Positions 35,174 to 46,330 of a stretch of DNA of 64,000 nt are shown here, one piece after another. A program made the position numbers and the translations under genes. The DNA is from Deltaproteobacteria bacterium (GTDB lineage: Bacteria > Myxococcota_A > UBA9042). The first letter of the stretch is position 1. Each line of letters opens with the position of its first letter. The stretch is from the NCBI GenBank assembly GCA_020632665.1, contig JACKFC010000004.1, forward strand, positions 124,001 to 188,000. Reading direction: 5' to 3'. Under the pieces are notes generated by a model. The model was not told the DNA's origin, did not search any database, and saw nothing but the letters and a program-made list of their open reading frames with translations.

Positions 35174-35280
35174 GGGGACGGCCTCCGGGCGCGGCAGCGT
35201 AGCAGGATGCGGTCGCCGTCGCGAGCATCGGCGCGCGCCCCAGGTCGACAGTCGCAGCCCCCCTCCGTAAGCTCCCCGGC

Positions 35281-36498
35281 ATGAATCGAATCACGCCTCC
35301 GTCCACCATCCGCCCCCTTCGCCCGAGCGGCTTCGGCCTCACGCTCTTGCTCGCACTCGCGGTCGGCTGCAACGACAAGCCCGCTGCTCAACCTGCTGCC
35401 CCAGCCGCCGCTGCCCCCGCCGCAGCCGCCGCGGCCCCCGCCCCCGCCCCAGCCCCCGCCGCCCCAGCCCCCGCCGCCGCCCCAGCCCCCGCCGCGCCCG
35501 TCGACGGCGAGCAAGCCGCCGCAGCGCCCGGATCGAGCGACGACGTCGCCCGCTGGATCCACCGCACGCCGGACGGTCGCGATTTGCCGACGCACTTCGC
35601 CGCCGAGCTGCGCGAGGCCAAGGCACAGGGCCGCGCCGTCGTCGTCATGTTCACCGCCGATTGGTGCTCGCCCTGCAAGGCGATCAAAGAGTTCGTCCAC
35701 GAGAGCGCGGTCGTGCAGCGAGCCTTGGCGGCCGGGCGGATGATCTACATCGACGTCGACGAGTGGCGCGGGCCGGCGCACCGGCTGATCCCGGGCGTCA
35801 ACCCGACCAAGTTGCCGACCCTGGTGCGGGTCGACGAAGCCGGCAAAGAGCTCGTGCGCTGCTACGGCAGTGAGCTCGGGCTGCTCTCGGAGGACGCGAT
35901 CGCGAAGAACCTGCTCCGCTTGCTCGCCGGGCAGGCTCCGGCCACCCCCGATTACGACAGCGATCCGGCGCTGCGGCAGGCGCTGATCCGCAAATCGAGC
36001 GACGCCCAGGCGGCGCGCACCGCGGGGCAGGCCGAGCTCGACGTCGCGTTGATCGACGCCAGCAGCACCGGCTCGATCGTCCACATCGTGCTGCGCAACC
36101 ACGACGGACCGCGGCGCTGGTTCCTCCTGCCGATGGGCGCGCCGCTGGCCGAGCAGGTCAAGGTCACCTCGTGGCAGACGGTGAAATTCGCCGAGCACGT
36201 CCGCGCCACCTTCTTGCGCTTCATCGGTACGCCCTCCTTCGTCGCGATGCCGGTTGCCGGCTACGGCTCGGTCGACCTCGGCCGCTGGCGGGTCGAGGCG
36301 AAGCTCGAGCGCGGCAAGCCCTTCGAGGTCTGGGAGCTGAACCGGCTCGAAGTCGATGGCCAGCCGCTGCAATTCCAGATGAAGCTGCCATACAAGCTGC
36401 ACATCGAGAACGGCCTCGCGCAGCAGATCCTGGGCCAGAACGGCGCGGCCGAGGTCAAGCTCTTCGTCAAGCGGAAGCTCCCCGCGACGATCCGATAG
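35281..36498 (+). CDS. Thioredoxin-fold lipoprotein with Ala/Pro-rich tether
   Basis: Exported lipoprotein of 405 aa (lipobox AVGC near Cys30). A 45-residue Ala/Pro low-complexity tether follows, and then a thioredoxin-like domain (about 90-210) with active-site ADWCSPCK and the cis-Pro region KLPTLVRVD. This resembles DsbD-gamma/DUF255-type reductases that reduce or isomerise disulfides outside the cytoplasm. The C-terminal half (about 225-405) is a beta-rich domain I do not recognise. The next gene follows after 6 nt, with its ribosome site overlapping this stop. Confidence 0.8.
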   Translation: MNRITPPSTIRPLRPSGFGLTLLLALAVGCNDKPAAQPAAPAAAAPAAAAAAPAPAPAPAAPAPAAAPAPAAPVDGEQAAAAPGSSDDVARWIHRTPDGRDLPTHFAAELREAKAQGRAVVVMFTADWCSPCKAIKEFVHESAVVQRALAAGRMIYIDVDEWRGPAHRLIPGVNPTKLPTLVRVDEAGKELVRCYGSELGLLSEDAIAKNLLRLLAGQAPATPDYDSDPALRQALIRKSSDAQAARTAGQAELDVALIDASSTGSIVHIVLRNHDGPRRWFLLPMGAPLAEQVKVTSWQTVKFAEHVRATFLRFIGTPSFVAMPVAGYGSVDLGRWRVEAKLERGKPFEVWELNRLEVDGQPLQFQMKLPYKLHIENGLAQQILGQNGAAEVKLFVKRKLPATIR

Positions 36499-36504
36499 GA
36501 CACC

Positions 36505-37398
36505 ATGGTTGCAAACGTACTTCGCTTGGTGAGCTACGTGCTCGGCGTGTCGGTGCTCTGCCTCTCCGCGCTCGGTTGCCAGCGGCAGCACGAGGCTTCG
36601 GCGACCCTGGCGAGCAGCGCGGGCACAGCGGCAACGCCGTCGGCCATCGCCGCGGCCGAAAGCAGCGGCGCCGAAGCTGCCAAAGCGCTCGCCGCCGCGG
36701 AGCGCGCTGCCGCCGCCGCCCCCGCCGCGATGGATTCGGCGATGCCTGCCGGCCACCCGCCGGTCGAAGGCGGCGCGGTGCACGGCCAGCCGGCGCCGCG
36801 CCGGGCCGCGGGGGACGTCGTCGCACACGGCCCGGTCGGCGAAGTCCTCGAGGCGCTGCCCGCGGATCGCTACACCTACCTGCGGCTGAAGACGACGGAC
36901 GGCGAAGTCTGGGCGGCGGTCGGTGGCGACGCGCCCGCGGTTGGCGCGCAGGTCGCGATCGTCGAAGCGCTGCGGATGGAACAATTCCACTCTGCAGCGT
37001 TGGAACGCACCTTCGCGGTGCTGTGGCTCGGCCGCGTCTCGACCAACGTGCCGGCCGCCGAGCGGGCTGCCGCGGGGGAGGCCAAGGCGCTGCCGACCGC
37101 CGCTGCCGGTGAGCAGGCGATCGCGACGGTCCGTTCGCAGGCGAAGGCGCTCGCCGGGCAGCGCGTCCGCGTCCGCGGTCGGGTCGAGAAGGTGACCCGC
37201 CGCGTCCTCGGCAAGGATTGGCTCCACCTGCGCGATCAGAGCGTCGGTGAGGCTGGCGCCGCCTTGGTCGTCACCACGCAGACGGCGGTCGAGGTCGGCG
37301 CGATCGTGGTCCTGGAAGGAACGCTGGCGGTCGACCACGAGATCGGTGCAGGCTACCGCTACGACGTTCTGCTGCAGGACGCGACGCCGGTCGAATAG
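36505..37398 (+). CDS. Lipoprotein with two predicted beta-barrel (OB-like) segments
   Basis: Lipoprotein of 297 aa (lipobox LGC, Cys25) with an Ala-rich spacer to about residue 80. The stretch GPVGEVLEALPADRYTYLRLKTTDGEVWAAV (about 110-145) is the pattern of small periplasmic proteins annotated as DNA-binding or NrfJ-like. A second similar strand set begins at GQRVRVRGRVEKVTRRVLGKDWLHLRD (about 220-250). It is probably a periplasmic binding protein of unknown ligand. It lies between the thioredoxin lipoprotein and the HerA-like ATPase on one strand with short gaps, so it is likely in the same transcript. Confidence 0.7.
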   Translation: MVANVLRLVSYVLGVSVLCLSALGCQRQHEASATLASSAGTAATPSAIAAAESSGAEAAKALAAAERAAAAAPAAMDSAMPAGHPPVEGGAVHGQPAPRRAAGDVVAHGPVGEVLEALPADRYTYLRLKTTDGEVWAAVGGDAPAVGAQVAIVEALRMEQFHSAALERTFAVLWLGRVSTNVPAAERAAAGEAKALPTAAAGEQAIATVRSQAKALAGQRVRVRGRVEKVTRRVLGKDWLHLRDQSVGEAGAALVVTTQTAVEVGAIVVLEGTLAVDHEIGAGYRYDVLLQDATPVE

Positions 37399-37442
37399 GC
37401 CTGCGCGGCCGCGCTTCTCGGCGCGGCGACGGGAGCGAAGGC

Positions 37443-39913
<2,471 letters not shown>

Positions 39914-39917
<4 letters not shown>

Positions 39918-40831
39918 AGCGCGGCTGGCGCGGGCTCGCGGTCGCAGCTTCGTTGCTTCTCGGCGGCGGCTGCACCTCGCTGCCCGACGCCCCCGAGGTC
40001 ATTCGCCTTGCCGCTGACGCCACCCGCCTCGGCAACGACGGCGACGCCGGCCCGCACGGCGTCGGCTGCGCGGCGGTGCGGCGCAATACGCACCTCTCCG
40101 ACGGCGCCACGCTCCACCTCTGCTGGCCGGTCGACGCCGAGCAGGTCCGCGTCCCTGGTGCGTTCCCGGCGGCAATTCTGGTCCCTGGTGGCTTGGTCTC
40201 GGCCGAGCGCTACGCGTGGCTGCAGACCCACCTCGTCAGCCGCGGCTACGTCGTCGTGTTGCCTGAATTTCCGCTCGATCTGCCATTGCTCGACGCCGAA
40301 CCGGCGGTGGCCGCGCGCGCGCTGCTCGACGAGTTGGCCACGACGGGCGACGCCACGCTCGCCGGATCGGTCTCACTGACCAATGGCGTCGGCGTCCTCG
40401 GCCATTCGCTCGGCGGCGTCGTGGCGACGCAGCGCTGGCTCGACGACGCCGACCTCGGCGCGCTGGTCCTGCTCGCCAGCTTCCCGGCCGACGCCGACGA
40501 TGTGCAGGCCCGCGCCGGCGACCCGGTCTTGGTCCTGAGCGGGGCGCGTGACGGCGCTTCGACGCCGGTCGAGGTCAGCGCCGGCTTCGAGCGCTTCGGC
40601 ACGCCGCGCTGGCTGGGGCTGGTCAGCGGCATGAACCACTATGATTGGACCGACGGCGTGCGCGACGACGAACGCGCCGGCGATCAGGCCGCCACGCGGC
40701 CGACGGCTGCCTCGCGGCGCGACGCCCTCCGCCTGCTCGACGCCTTCCTCGACGCCCAACTCGGCGGTGATCCGCAGGGCTGGGCCCGCCTGGACGCCGG
40801 CGTCTTCCCGGGCGTGGAGCTCCGCCGATGA
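39914..40831 (+). CDS. Alpha/beta-hydrolase lipoprotein
   Basis: Lipoprotein of 305 aa (signal with lipobox GGGC, Cys20) carrying an alpha/beta-hydrolase domain similar to chlorophyllase/PHB-depolymerase-like esterases. The nucleophile elbow is GHSLGG (about 164-169), an oxyanion-loop candidate is ILVPGG, and the late GMNHYDW supplies a candidate catalytic His. Asp in LSGARDG could complete the triad. The substrate is unknown. The start overlaps the ATPase stop (ATGA), and its stop overlaps the next start (ATGA). Confidence 0.8.
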
Positions 40832-41460
40832 CGCGTCGCCCGCCGCGCCGCCCGCCGCACCGCCTTCGGTCGGCCTGGCTGGAGAACGCAGCGATCGGCC
40901 TCGCCGCGCTCTGTGCGCTGCTGGCCGCCCCGACGCCGGCGCGGGCCTCGACGCCCGCGGCGCTCGGGCTGCTCGCCAGCGACGACGTCGTCGTGCAGAT
41001 GGACGCCGACGCGGCCTCGGTCGCGGTCGGATTGCCGGGCGCCGCCAGCCTTGTGGTCGCGGCCTCGCTCGGCCTGCCCTCCGATGCGCTGGGCGTCGCG
41101 GTCGGCACGCGCTTTCGTCTGGCCGGCGACGCCACGGCGGGCGTGACGGCCGTCCTCGCCGCTGGCGTCGTCGCGCCGCTGCTGCAGCCCGGCGTCGCGC
41201 TCGGGCTGCACCCGGCGATCACTGCGCATTGGCGTGGCGAGGTGCTGCAATTCGCCGCCATCGCGTCCGTGCCCTCCGCGGTCGGCTGGCAGTCGGGCGC
41301 GCTGGCGCTGCGCTACGGGCTCTCGCTCGACGGCGTGGCCGCGGTGGGCATCGGTCGCTGGCGGGCCGGCGTGGTCGGCAACGTCGGCGCCGTCGGCGGT
41401 GGCGAGGCCGGGGTGGCGCTCCGGCTCGGCGTCGGCGGCCTGCTCGGCCTGCGCTTCTGA
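40828..41460 (+). CDS. Exported Gly/Ala-rich protein of unknown function
   Basis: A 210-aa protein with a signal peptide (cleavage likely after PARA, near residue 40). The mature part is rich in alternating hydrophobic and small residues (LVVAASLGLPSDALGVAVGTRF, LALRYGLSLDGVAAVGIGRWRAGVVGNVGAV) and ends in LGLRF. That pattern and a terminal Phe are typical of outer-membrane beta-barrels. It is the last gene of the five-gene unit starting at 35281. Its last 148 bp overlap the 3' end of the convergent membrane glycosyltransferase-like gene. Confidence 0.65.
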   Translation: MTRRPPRRPPHRLRSAWLENAAIGLAALCALLAAPTPARASTPAALGLLASDDVVVQMDADAASVAVGLPGAASLVVAASLGLPSDALGVAVGTRFRLAGDATAGVTAVLAAGVVAPLLQPGVALGLHPAITAHWRGEVLQFAAIASVPSAVGWQSGALALRYGLSLDGVAAVGIGRWRAGVVGNVGAVGGGEAGVALRLGVGGLLGLRF

Positions 41461-43145
41461 GCCTCTGACGTCGCGTCTGCGGGCTGCGGCCGTGGCAGGA
41501 AATGTCCGAGGACCCAGCGCCGCGCATCCGCCGCGGCCGCCTCACCAGGCTGGCCATCGAGCAAGGGCGCCAGCAAGAACGCAGCGATCATTGCGCCGCC
41601 CAGGCCACGACGGCTCCACAGTGGCCCGGCCATGCGGAGCTTGCGCCCTGTGGGCATCGGCAGCTGCGGCCAACTCGCGACGCCGATGACGGCGATCAGC
41701 AGCCCGAGCGCGACCAACGCCAGCGGCACCAGCCCGGCAACCCCGTCGAGGTCGAGGTGGCTGCCGGCGTTCGGGGTCGCGTAGCCCTGCGCCAGCATCG
41801 GCCAGAAGAGCTGCGGCAGCGGCCGCACGATCGCCTCGGGCAGATGCGGATACAGGGCCGAGGGGAGCCCCGACGCGAGCAGGGCGGTGGCGAGCCCGCC
41901 GATGGCGAACGCCTCGGTGAAGCGCGGCAGGCGGGCGAAGCCGCGTTCCATCGCGTCGAGCGCAGCGAATGCGACGAAGGGCGCGATCGTCGCCAGATAG
42001 CGCGGGCCGATCGTCCAGCCGCCGCGCCAATTCGAGAGCATCGCGGTCTCGAGCCAGGTCAGCAGCACGACCAGGGCGGCTGTACGCGCGATGGCCGTGC
42101 CAGCGGGGCGGCGTCGCAGCAGCCAGACCAAGCCGAGCAGCGCCGGCAGCCAGATCGGCGTCAGCGGAAAGAGGCCGTAGCCGGGATCGAAGAGCAGGCC
42201 GTAGGCCGCGTCGGCGTGGAAGGCGTCGGCGCCGAAGACGCCTTGGTGGTGGATGGCGCGGAACGACGCGTTCTCCAGGTAGAGGTGCCCAGGTCGGATC
42301 GGGCTGCCGAAGGCGCGCCATTGGAAGTGCATCACCGCGAGCGTCGGGATGGCGGCGCCGGCGACGAAGGGCAGCAGCCGCTGCCAGGGTCGGACGCTGT
42401 ACGCGGCCAAGCCGGTCAGCAGGATCGAGACGACGATCCCGGGATATTCGGCCGCGGTGACGCCCGCGGCGAGGATGCCGGCGAAGAAGAGGCGGCGACG
42501 GTCGACCGCGGGCGCGCCGGCCTGCGAGGAGAGCAGCATCAGCGCGCCGAACGCACACACCGCCGCCAGCGTGTGCGAGACGAAGAGCAGGGCATAGCCG
42601 TAGAGCAACGAGCCGAGCGCGACGCTCAGCCACGTGGCGTCGCGCAGCACCGGGCTCTGCGTGCGTCGGCCGAGCCAGGGCAGCAACGCCCAGAGAAAGG
42701 CGAGGAAGGGCAGGATCGAGGCCGTCAGCCGCACCACCCACAAGGCCCCGGTCCGATCGAAGCCGTGGCCGCTCGCGGCGCACAAGGCGCGGTAGGCGGC
42801 GTAGCCGGGGACGCCGAGCAGGCTCGTCAGCGGCGCCTTCACCGAGTAGTGGTGGCCGTCCTTCAGCGCCGCGTCGTTGACCCAGCCCCAGCGCTGCCAG
42901 GGGCCATCGATGGCGTAGGTGCCGTCTTCGACGATCGCCGCCGTCATGTAGAGGCGAACGTTCTCGTTCGGGTTGTTGACCTGCGGTTGGTAGGGGAAGG
43001 GCCAGAGCAGGCAGAAGGCGACCGCCGCGAGCAATGCGCGGCGCCGACGAAGGCTCGGGATCGCGGGGCGCACGCCGCCGACGTTCGGGCGCAGCGCGGG
43101 GCGTGGCGGCGAAGGAGCGGAAGCAGTGGGCGGCGGCAGCGACAT
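41313..43145 (-). CDS. Polytopic membrane protein, GT39/ArnT-like
   Basis: A 610-aa protein with about ten hydrophobic helices, similar in layout to the GT39/ArnT/dolichyl-phosphate-mannose-type membrane glycosyltransferases. The first lumenal loop (NNPNENVRLYMTAAIVEDGTYAIDGP, with acidic residues) resembles the catalytic loop of that superfamily. The C-terminal 55 residues are Ser/Pro/Thr-rich and lie entirely in the region that overlaps, antisense, the end of the convergent exported-protein gene. They may therefore be a fortuitous extension by stop-codon loss. No strong ribosome site precedes ATG 43145. Confidence 0.7.
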   Translation of the reverse strand: MSLPPPTASAPSPPRPALRPNVGGVRPAIPSLRRRRALLAAVAFCLLWPFPYQPQVNNPNENVRLYMTAAIVEDGTYAIDGPWQRWGWVNDAALKDGHHYSVKAPLTSLLGVPGYAAYRALCAASGHGFDRTGALWVVRLTASILPFLAFLWALLPWLGRRTQSPVLRDATWLSVALGSLLYGYALLFVSHTLAAVCAFGALMLLSSQAGAPAVDRRRLFFAGILAAGVTAAEYPGIVVSILLTGLAAYSVRPWQRLLPFVAGAAIPTLAVMHFQWRAFGSPIRPGHLYLENASFRAIHHQGVFGADAFHADAAYGLLFDPGYGLFPLTPIWLPALLGLVWLLRRRPAGTAIARTAALVVLLTWLETAMLSNWRGGWTIGPRYLATIAPFVAFAALDAMERGFARLPRFTEAFAIGGLATALLASGLPSALYPHLPEAIVRPLPQLFWPMLAQGYATPNAGSHLDLDGVAGLVPLALVALGLLIAVIGVASWPQLPMPTGRKLRMAGPLWSRRGLGGAMIAAFLLAPLLDGQPGEAAAADARRWVLGHFLPRPQPADATSEAQKRRPSRPPTPSRSATPASPPPTAPTLPTTPARQRPMPTAATPSSESP

Positions 43146-43223
43146 GGGCCGCGGAAGCTACCGATCCGTCCAGCCGGCAGCAAGCCGCTTGACCCCACGG
43201 CGGGCGGCCGGCATCAAGGCGCG

Positions 43224-43790
43224 GTGTCTGCCTTTCGCACCATCCTGCTGGCCGTGTGCTCGCTCCTGCTCGGAGCCGCGGCGTGTTCCGCCGAGGTCGA
43301 CGGACCGCGGACCGGCCGCATGCCGCTGCTCGATCACGGCAACTGGGAGCTCGTCCCCTTCGCCGAAGATCCCTTCGCCAGCGAATACGCGCCGGCCGGC
43401 GGCGACGCCGTTGGCTTGCCCGCCGCGCCGACGTGCAGCGCCCTGGCGGTGCTGACCGAAGGCGGGATGCTCGAGATCGACACCGACAACTGCTCCTTCG
43501 TCACCGTTCGAACCCAAACGCTGGACACCATCCGCGTCGGCGAGACACAGCGCCTGCTCTTCTGGCACCTCTATCTCTTTGCCGATCCCCCAGCACAGGG
43601 CGTCGCCGAGCTGCGGGTGGACGGCAAGACGTGGTGGCGGCTCGAGGTCGAGATCCCGGCGCAGGAGGCGATCTACAAGCCGAAGTCGGTCGCGGATCGC
43701 GCGATCCCTGCTGGCAGCGAGGTCCTCTTTCACGTTCACAACCACGGCGCCAACTCCTGGCGGCTGCTGGATTGGACGACGGGCGATTGA
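43224..43790 (+). CDS. Small lipoprotein of unknown function (188 aa)
   Basis: Starts at GTG 43224 and encodes 188 aa with a lipoprotein signal (AAAC, Cys21). The mature region looks like a small beta-sandwich (TVRTQTLDTIRVGETQRLLFWHLYLFADPP, AELRVDGKTWWRLEVEIP, GSEVLFHVHNHGANSWRLLDW) with several His near the end, recalling cupredoxin-like or copper-binding folds; this is only an impression. The stop codon overlaps the ATG of the CcmH-like gene by one base (TGATG). Confidence 0.7.
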   Translation: MSAFRTILLAVCSLLLGAAACSAEVDGPRTGRMPLLDHGNWELVPFAEDPFASEYAPAGGDAVGLPAAPTCSALAVLTEGGMLEIDTDNCSFVTVRTQTLDTIRVGETQRLLFWHLYLFADPPAQGVAELRVDGKTWWRLEVEIPAQEAIYKPKSVADRAIPAGSEVLFHVHNHGANSWRLLDWTTGD

Positions 43791-44656
43791 TGCACATCGG
43801 AATCCACCATCTCGCAGCGGTGCTGGCCGCCTGCACATTCGCGGCGAGCGGCGCCTTTGCCGCGCCGGGAGACGCAGGCCCCATCGCCGGCGCGATCGAC
43901 GCCGCGCTCGCCTGCTCCTGCTTCGAGGCCGGCGAGCTGCGCATCGACGCGACGCGATCGCTCGCCGACGCAGGCTGCAGCTGCGCCTACGCCGACCAGG
44001 TCCGCAAGGACGTCCGCGAGGTCGCGGCCAAGGTCGAGCCGCTCGCCCCGGGCGCGCCGATCAGCAAAGAGGCCATCGCGCTGGCGGTCGAGCGTGAGCT
44101 CTTGCCGCGCAGCCCCGACTACGAGCGGATGCTGCGCTACGACGCCGAGCGCTACCGCTACTTCCTGGAGAACGTCCGCTGCGTCTGCGAGGGCTGCAAG
44201 GCGACCGTCTACTTCAGCAACTGCCAGCTCACCTGCACACCGGCGATCGTCTACAAGCGCCGGGCGCGGGTCTTCTTGGCGCTCGGCATCTCGGTCGACG
44301 GCCTGATCGACTTCTACATGACCGAGCACAACGCGACCCACGCGGAGCGCGAGCAGGTCACCCGCGAATACCTGCTGCCCAAGCGCCAGAAGCAGCGCGG
44401 CTGGCTGGTGCCGGCGCTGGCCATCGGTGGTGCCGCGCTCGGCCTGGGCCTGCTCCTGGCGCGCCTGGCGCGCCGCAGCCGGGACAAAGTGGGCAGATCG
44501 AACCAAGCCGAAGACGCGTCGGCTGCCGCGGCGCCGACCGACCCTGCAAGCGATGGTGCCGCCGCCGCGACCGCCGCCGACGACCCGCTGAGCCGCCGCG
44601 ACCGCGCCAAGCTCGAAGCCGCGCTCGACGACCTCGACCTGCGCGGCGACCTCTGA
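43790..44656 (+). CDS. CcmH/NrfF-like membrane-anchored thiol protein
   Basis: A 288-aa protein with a signal peptide (AAFA near 29), two clusters of cysteines and a transmembrane segment near 205-225. The second cluster, NVRCVCEGCKATVYFSNCQLTC followed by RARVFLALGISVDGLIDFYM, resembles the LRCxxC domain of CcmH/NrfF, which reduces apocytochrome c thiols for heme attachment. The first cluster (ALACSCFEAGELRI, GCSCAYADQVRKDV) looks like a degenerate duplicate. The C-terminal tail has SRRDRAKLEAALDDLDL, like CcmI/CcmH tails. No other ccm gene is in the window. Confidence 0.65.
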   Translation: MHIGIHHLAAVLAACTFAASGAFAAPGDAGPIAGAIDAALACSCFEAGELRIDATRSLADAGCSCAYADQVRKDVREVAAKVEPLAPGAPISKEAIALAVERELLPRSPDYERMLRYDAERYRYFLENVRCVCEGCKATVYFSNCQLTCTPAIVYKRRARVFLALGISVDGLIDFYMTEHNATHAEREQVTREYLLPKRQKQRGWLVPALAIGGAALGLGLLLARLARRSRDKVGRSNQAEDASAAAAPTDPASDGAAAATAADDPLSRRDRAKLEAALDDLDLRGDL

Positions 44657-44672
44657 ATAGAAGGGAGATCCG

Positions 44673-45029
44673 ATGACCACCGTCTACCACTACGCCGGTT
44701 GCAGCACCTGCAAGAAGGCCCTGCGCTGGCTCGCCGAGCGCGGCGTGCAGGCGGAGCTTCGCCCCATCGTCGAGACGCCGCCGGCCCGCGACGAGCTCGC
44801 CACCGCGGTGCGGCGCAGCGGCCTGCCGATCCAGCGCTTCTTCAATACCTCCGGGCAATCGTACCGGCAGGGCGGCTTCGGCGCGCGGATGGCCTCGATG
44901 AGCGAGGACGACAAGCTCGACGCCCTCGCCGCCGACGGCAAGTTGATCAAGCGTCCGCTGCTGATCGACGCGCGTGGCGTCTTGGTCGGCTTCAAGCCGG
45001 CCGAGTGGGAAGCGCACTTCGGCGGCTGA
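44673..45029 (+). CDS. ArsC/Spx-family protein
   Basis: A 118-aa thioredoxin-fold protein of the ArsC/YffB/Spx group. The active-site loop CSTCKKALRWL has Cys10 and Cys13. LPIQRFFNTSGQSYR, SEDDKLDALAADGKLIKRPLL and the final GFKPAEWEAHF are typical of YffB/Spx-like proteins rather than true arsenate reductase. It has a GGGAG ribosome site and follows the CcmH-like gene by 16 nt. Its role (thiol reductase or stress adaptor) cannot be decided from sequence. Confidence 0.82.
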   Translation: MTTVYHYAGCSTCKKALRWLAERGVQAELRPIVETPPARDELATAVRRSGLPIQRFFNTSGQSYRQGGFGARMASMSEDDKLDALAADGKLIKRPLLIDARGVLVGFKPAEWEAHFGG

Positions 45030-45043
45030 ATCCGGTGCGCGGC

Positions 45044-45523
45044 TCAGTGCTCGATCTCGACCTTCCAGACGGCACGGGCGCGGGCGACGATGGCGCCGCC
45101 GGCGTCGCGGAGCACCGCCTCCGCCTCGAAATCGTGCGTGCCGACGCGATCGGGCACCTCGGCCTCGCAGGTCGCGGTGATCCGGCCGCGCGCCTTCTTC
45201 AGGTAGTCCATCGAGAGGTGGGTGATGATGCCGCGGCCGCGCCCGTCGACGCCGACCATCACCGCGAGGCCGGTGGCCACTTCGCCGAGGTTCATCAGGG
45301 CGATGGCGTGGACGCTCTGCAGGTGGTTGCGCACGGCCCGGCGGTCGCGCATCGCCACGACCGCGTAGCCGGTCCGCAGCTCTTCGACGTCGCAGTCGAT
45401 GGTGCCGGTGTACGGCGCCATCCGCCCGAGCGTGCGGGAGAAGAGCTTGCGCCCGCCCGGCAACTGCTTGCAGGTCCCCCAGAGCTGGGCGATGGTCGGG
45501 CGTTGGTTGAGCAGCGAGCGCAT
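45044..45523 (-). CDS. DUF4442 hotdog-fold protein
   Basis: A 159-aa protein with the hotdog-like pattern of DUF4442, often annotated as a thioesterase-like or acyltransferase-associated domain. The conserved helix is HLQSVHAIALMNLGEVATGLAVM, and the basic strand ends in THLSMDYLKKARGRITATCE. A GGAGG ribosome site precedes ATG 45523. It is convergent with the ArsC-like gene (14 nt) and divergent from the Mo-cofactor oxidoreductase (45 nt). Confidence 0.83.
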   Translation of the reverse strand: MRSLLNQRPTIAQLWGTCKQLPGGRKLFSRTLGRMAPYTGTIDCDVEELRTGYAVVAMRDRRAVRNHLQSVHAIALMNLGEVATGLAVMVGVDGRGRGIITHLSMDYLKKARGRITATCEAEVPDRVGTHDFEAEAVLRDAGGAIVARARAVWKVEIEH

Positions 45524-45568
45524 GGGACCTCCGCCTGCGCAGGACGCAGCGCGGCCGCGAGGGTGGCG

Positions 45569-46330
45569 ATGGCATCAGACGACGTCAACCGAGGCCTACC
45601 GAGCGGGGTCGACCCCGCCCGAGTCGCCGCACGTGCGCGTGCCGTCGCGCGGAAACAAGCCGAAGCTCCGTCACGCGTCGCGGCGGGGCAGGGCGCTCCC
45701 ACGGCCTCGCGGCTGCCTCCTGGGCAAACAGCGGTGCGGAAGTGGCCCCGCCTCGACCTCGGCGTGCTCCCCGAGGTCGACCTCGCCGGTCACGCGGTGC
45801 GGATCGACGGCCTCTGCCGGCGACCGCTGCAGTTCGACCTCGCCGCCATCGCCGCCCTGCCGCAGCACGCGTCGTTGCAGGACTTCCACTGCGTCACCGG
45901 CTGGTCGCGCCTGGATCTGCAGTTCTCCGGCGTGCGCGTGCGCGACGTGCTGCAGCTGGCCGGCGCCGCGGACGACGCCCGCTTCTTGTTGGTGCGCGGC
46001 GCCGACGGCTATAGCGCCAACCTGCCGCGCGAACAGGTCGAGCGCGACGACGTCCTGCTCGTCACGCATTGGGACGGCGCCCCGCTGCCGATCGATCACG
46101 GCGGGCCGATCCGCATGGTGACGCCGCAACTCTGGGCCTGGAAGGGCGTCAAATGGGTGAGTCGGATCGAGCTGCGGCGAACCGACCGACGTGGCTTCTG
46201 GGAGCGGCGCGGCTATAGCAATACGGCAGATCCCTTCCGCGACGATCGCTTCGACGGTGGCGTCGCCCCCGCAACCTACGCCGTCGAAGTGCCGGACGAC
46301 GCCGAGCCGTACCAACCCGAGGAGACCTGA
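45569..46330 (+). CDS. Sulfite-oxidase-like molybdopterin oxidoreductase
   Basis: A 253-aa protein of the sulfite oxidase/MsrP superfamily, in the cytoplasmic-type group of about 200-220 aa. DFHCVTGWSRLDLQFSGV contains the Cys expected to bind molybdenum. TNLPREQ-like (SANLPREQVERDDVLL), PIDHGGPIRMVTPQLWAWKGVKWV and GFWERRGY follow in the usual order. No Tat signal is visible, so it is likely cytoplasmic; the N-terminal 55 residues are low-complexity. The stop overlaps the ATG of the GH1 gene (TGATG). Substrate unknown. Confidence 0.83.
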   Translation: MASDDVNRGLPSGVDPARVAARARAVARKQAEAPSRVAAGQGAPTASRLPPGQTAVRKWPRLDLGVLPEVDLAGHAVRIDGLCRRPLQFDLAAIAALPQHASLQDFHCVTGWSRLDLQFSGVRVRDVLQLAGAADDARFLLVRGADGYSANLPREQVERDDVLLVTHWDGAPLPIDHGGPIRMVTPQLWAWKGVKWVSRIELRRTDRRGFWERRGYSNTADPFRDDRFDGGVAPATYAVEVPDDAEPYQPEET

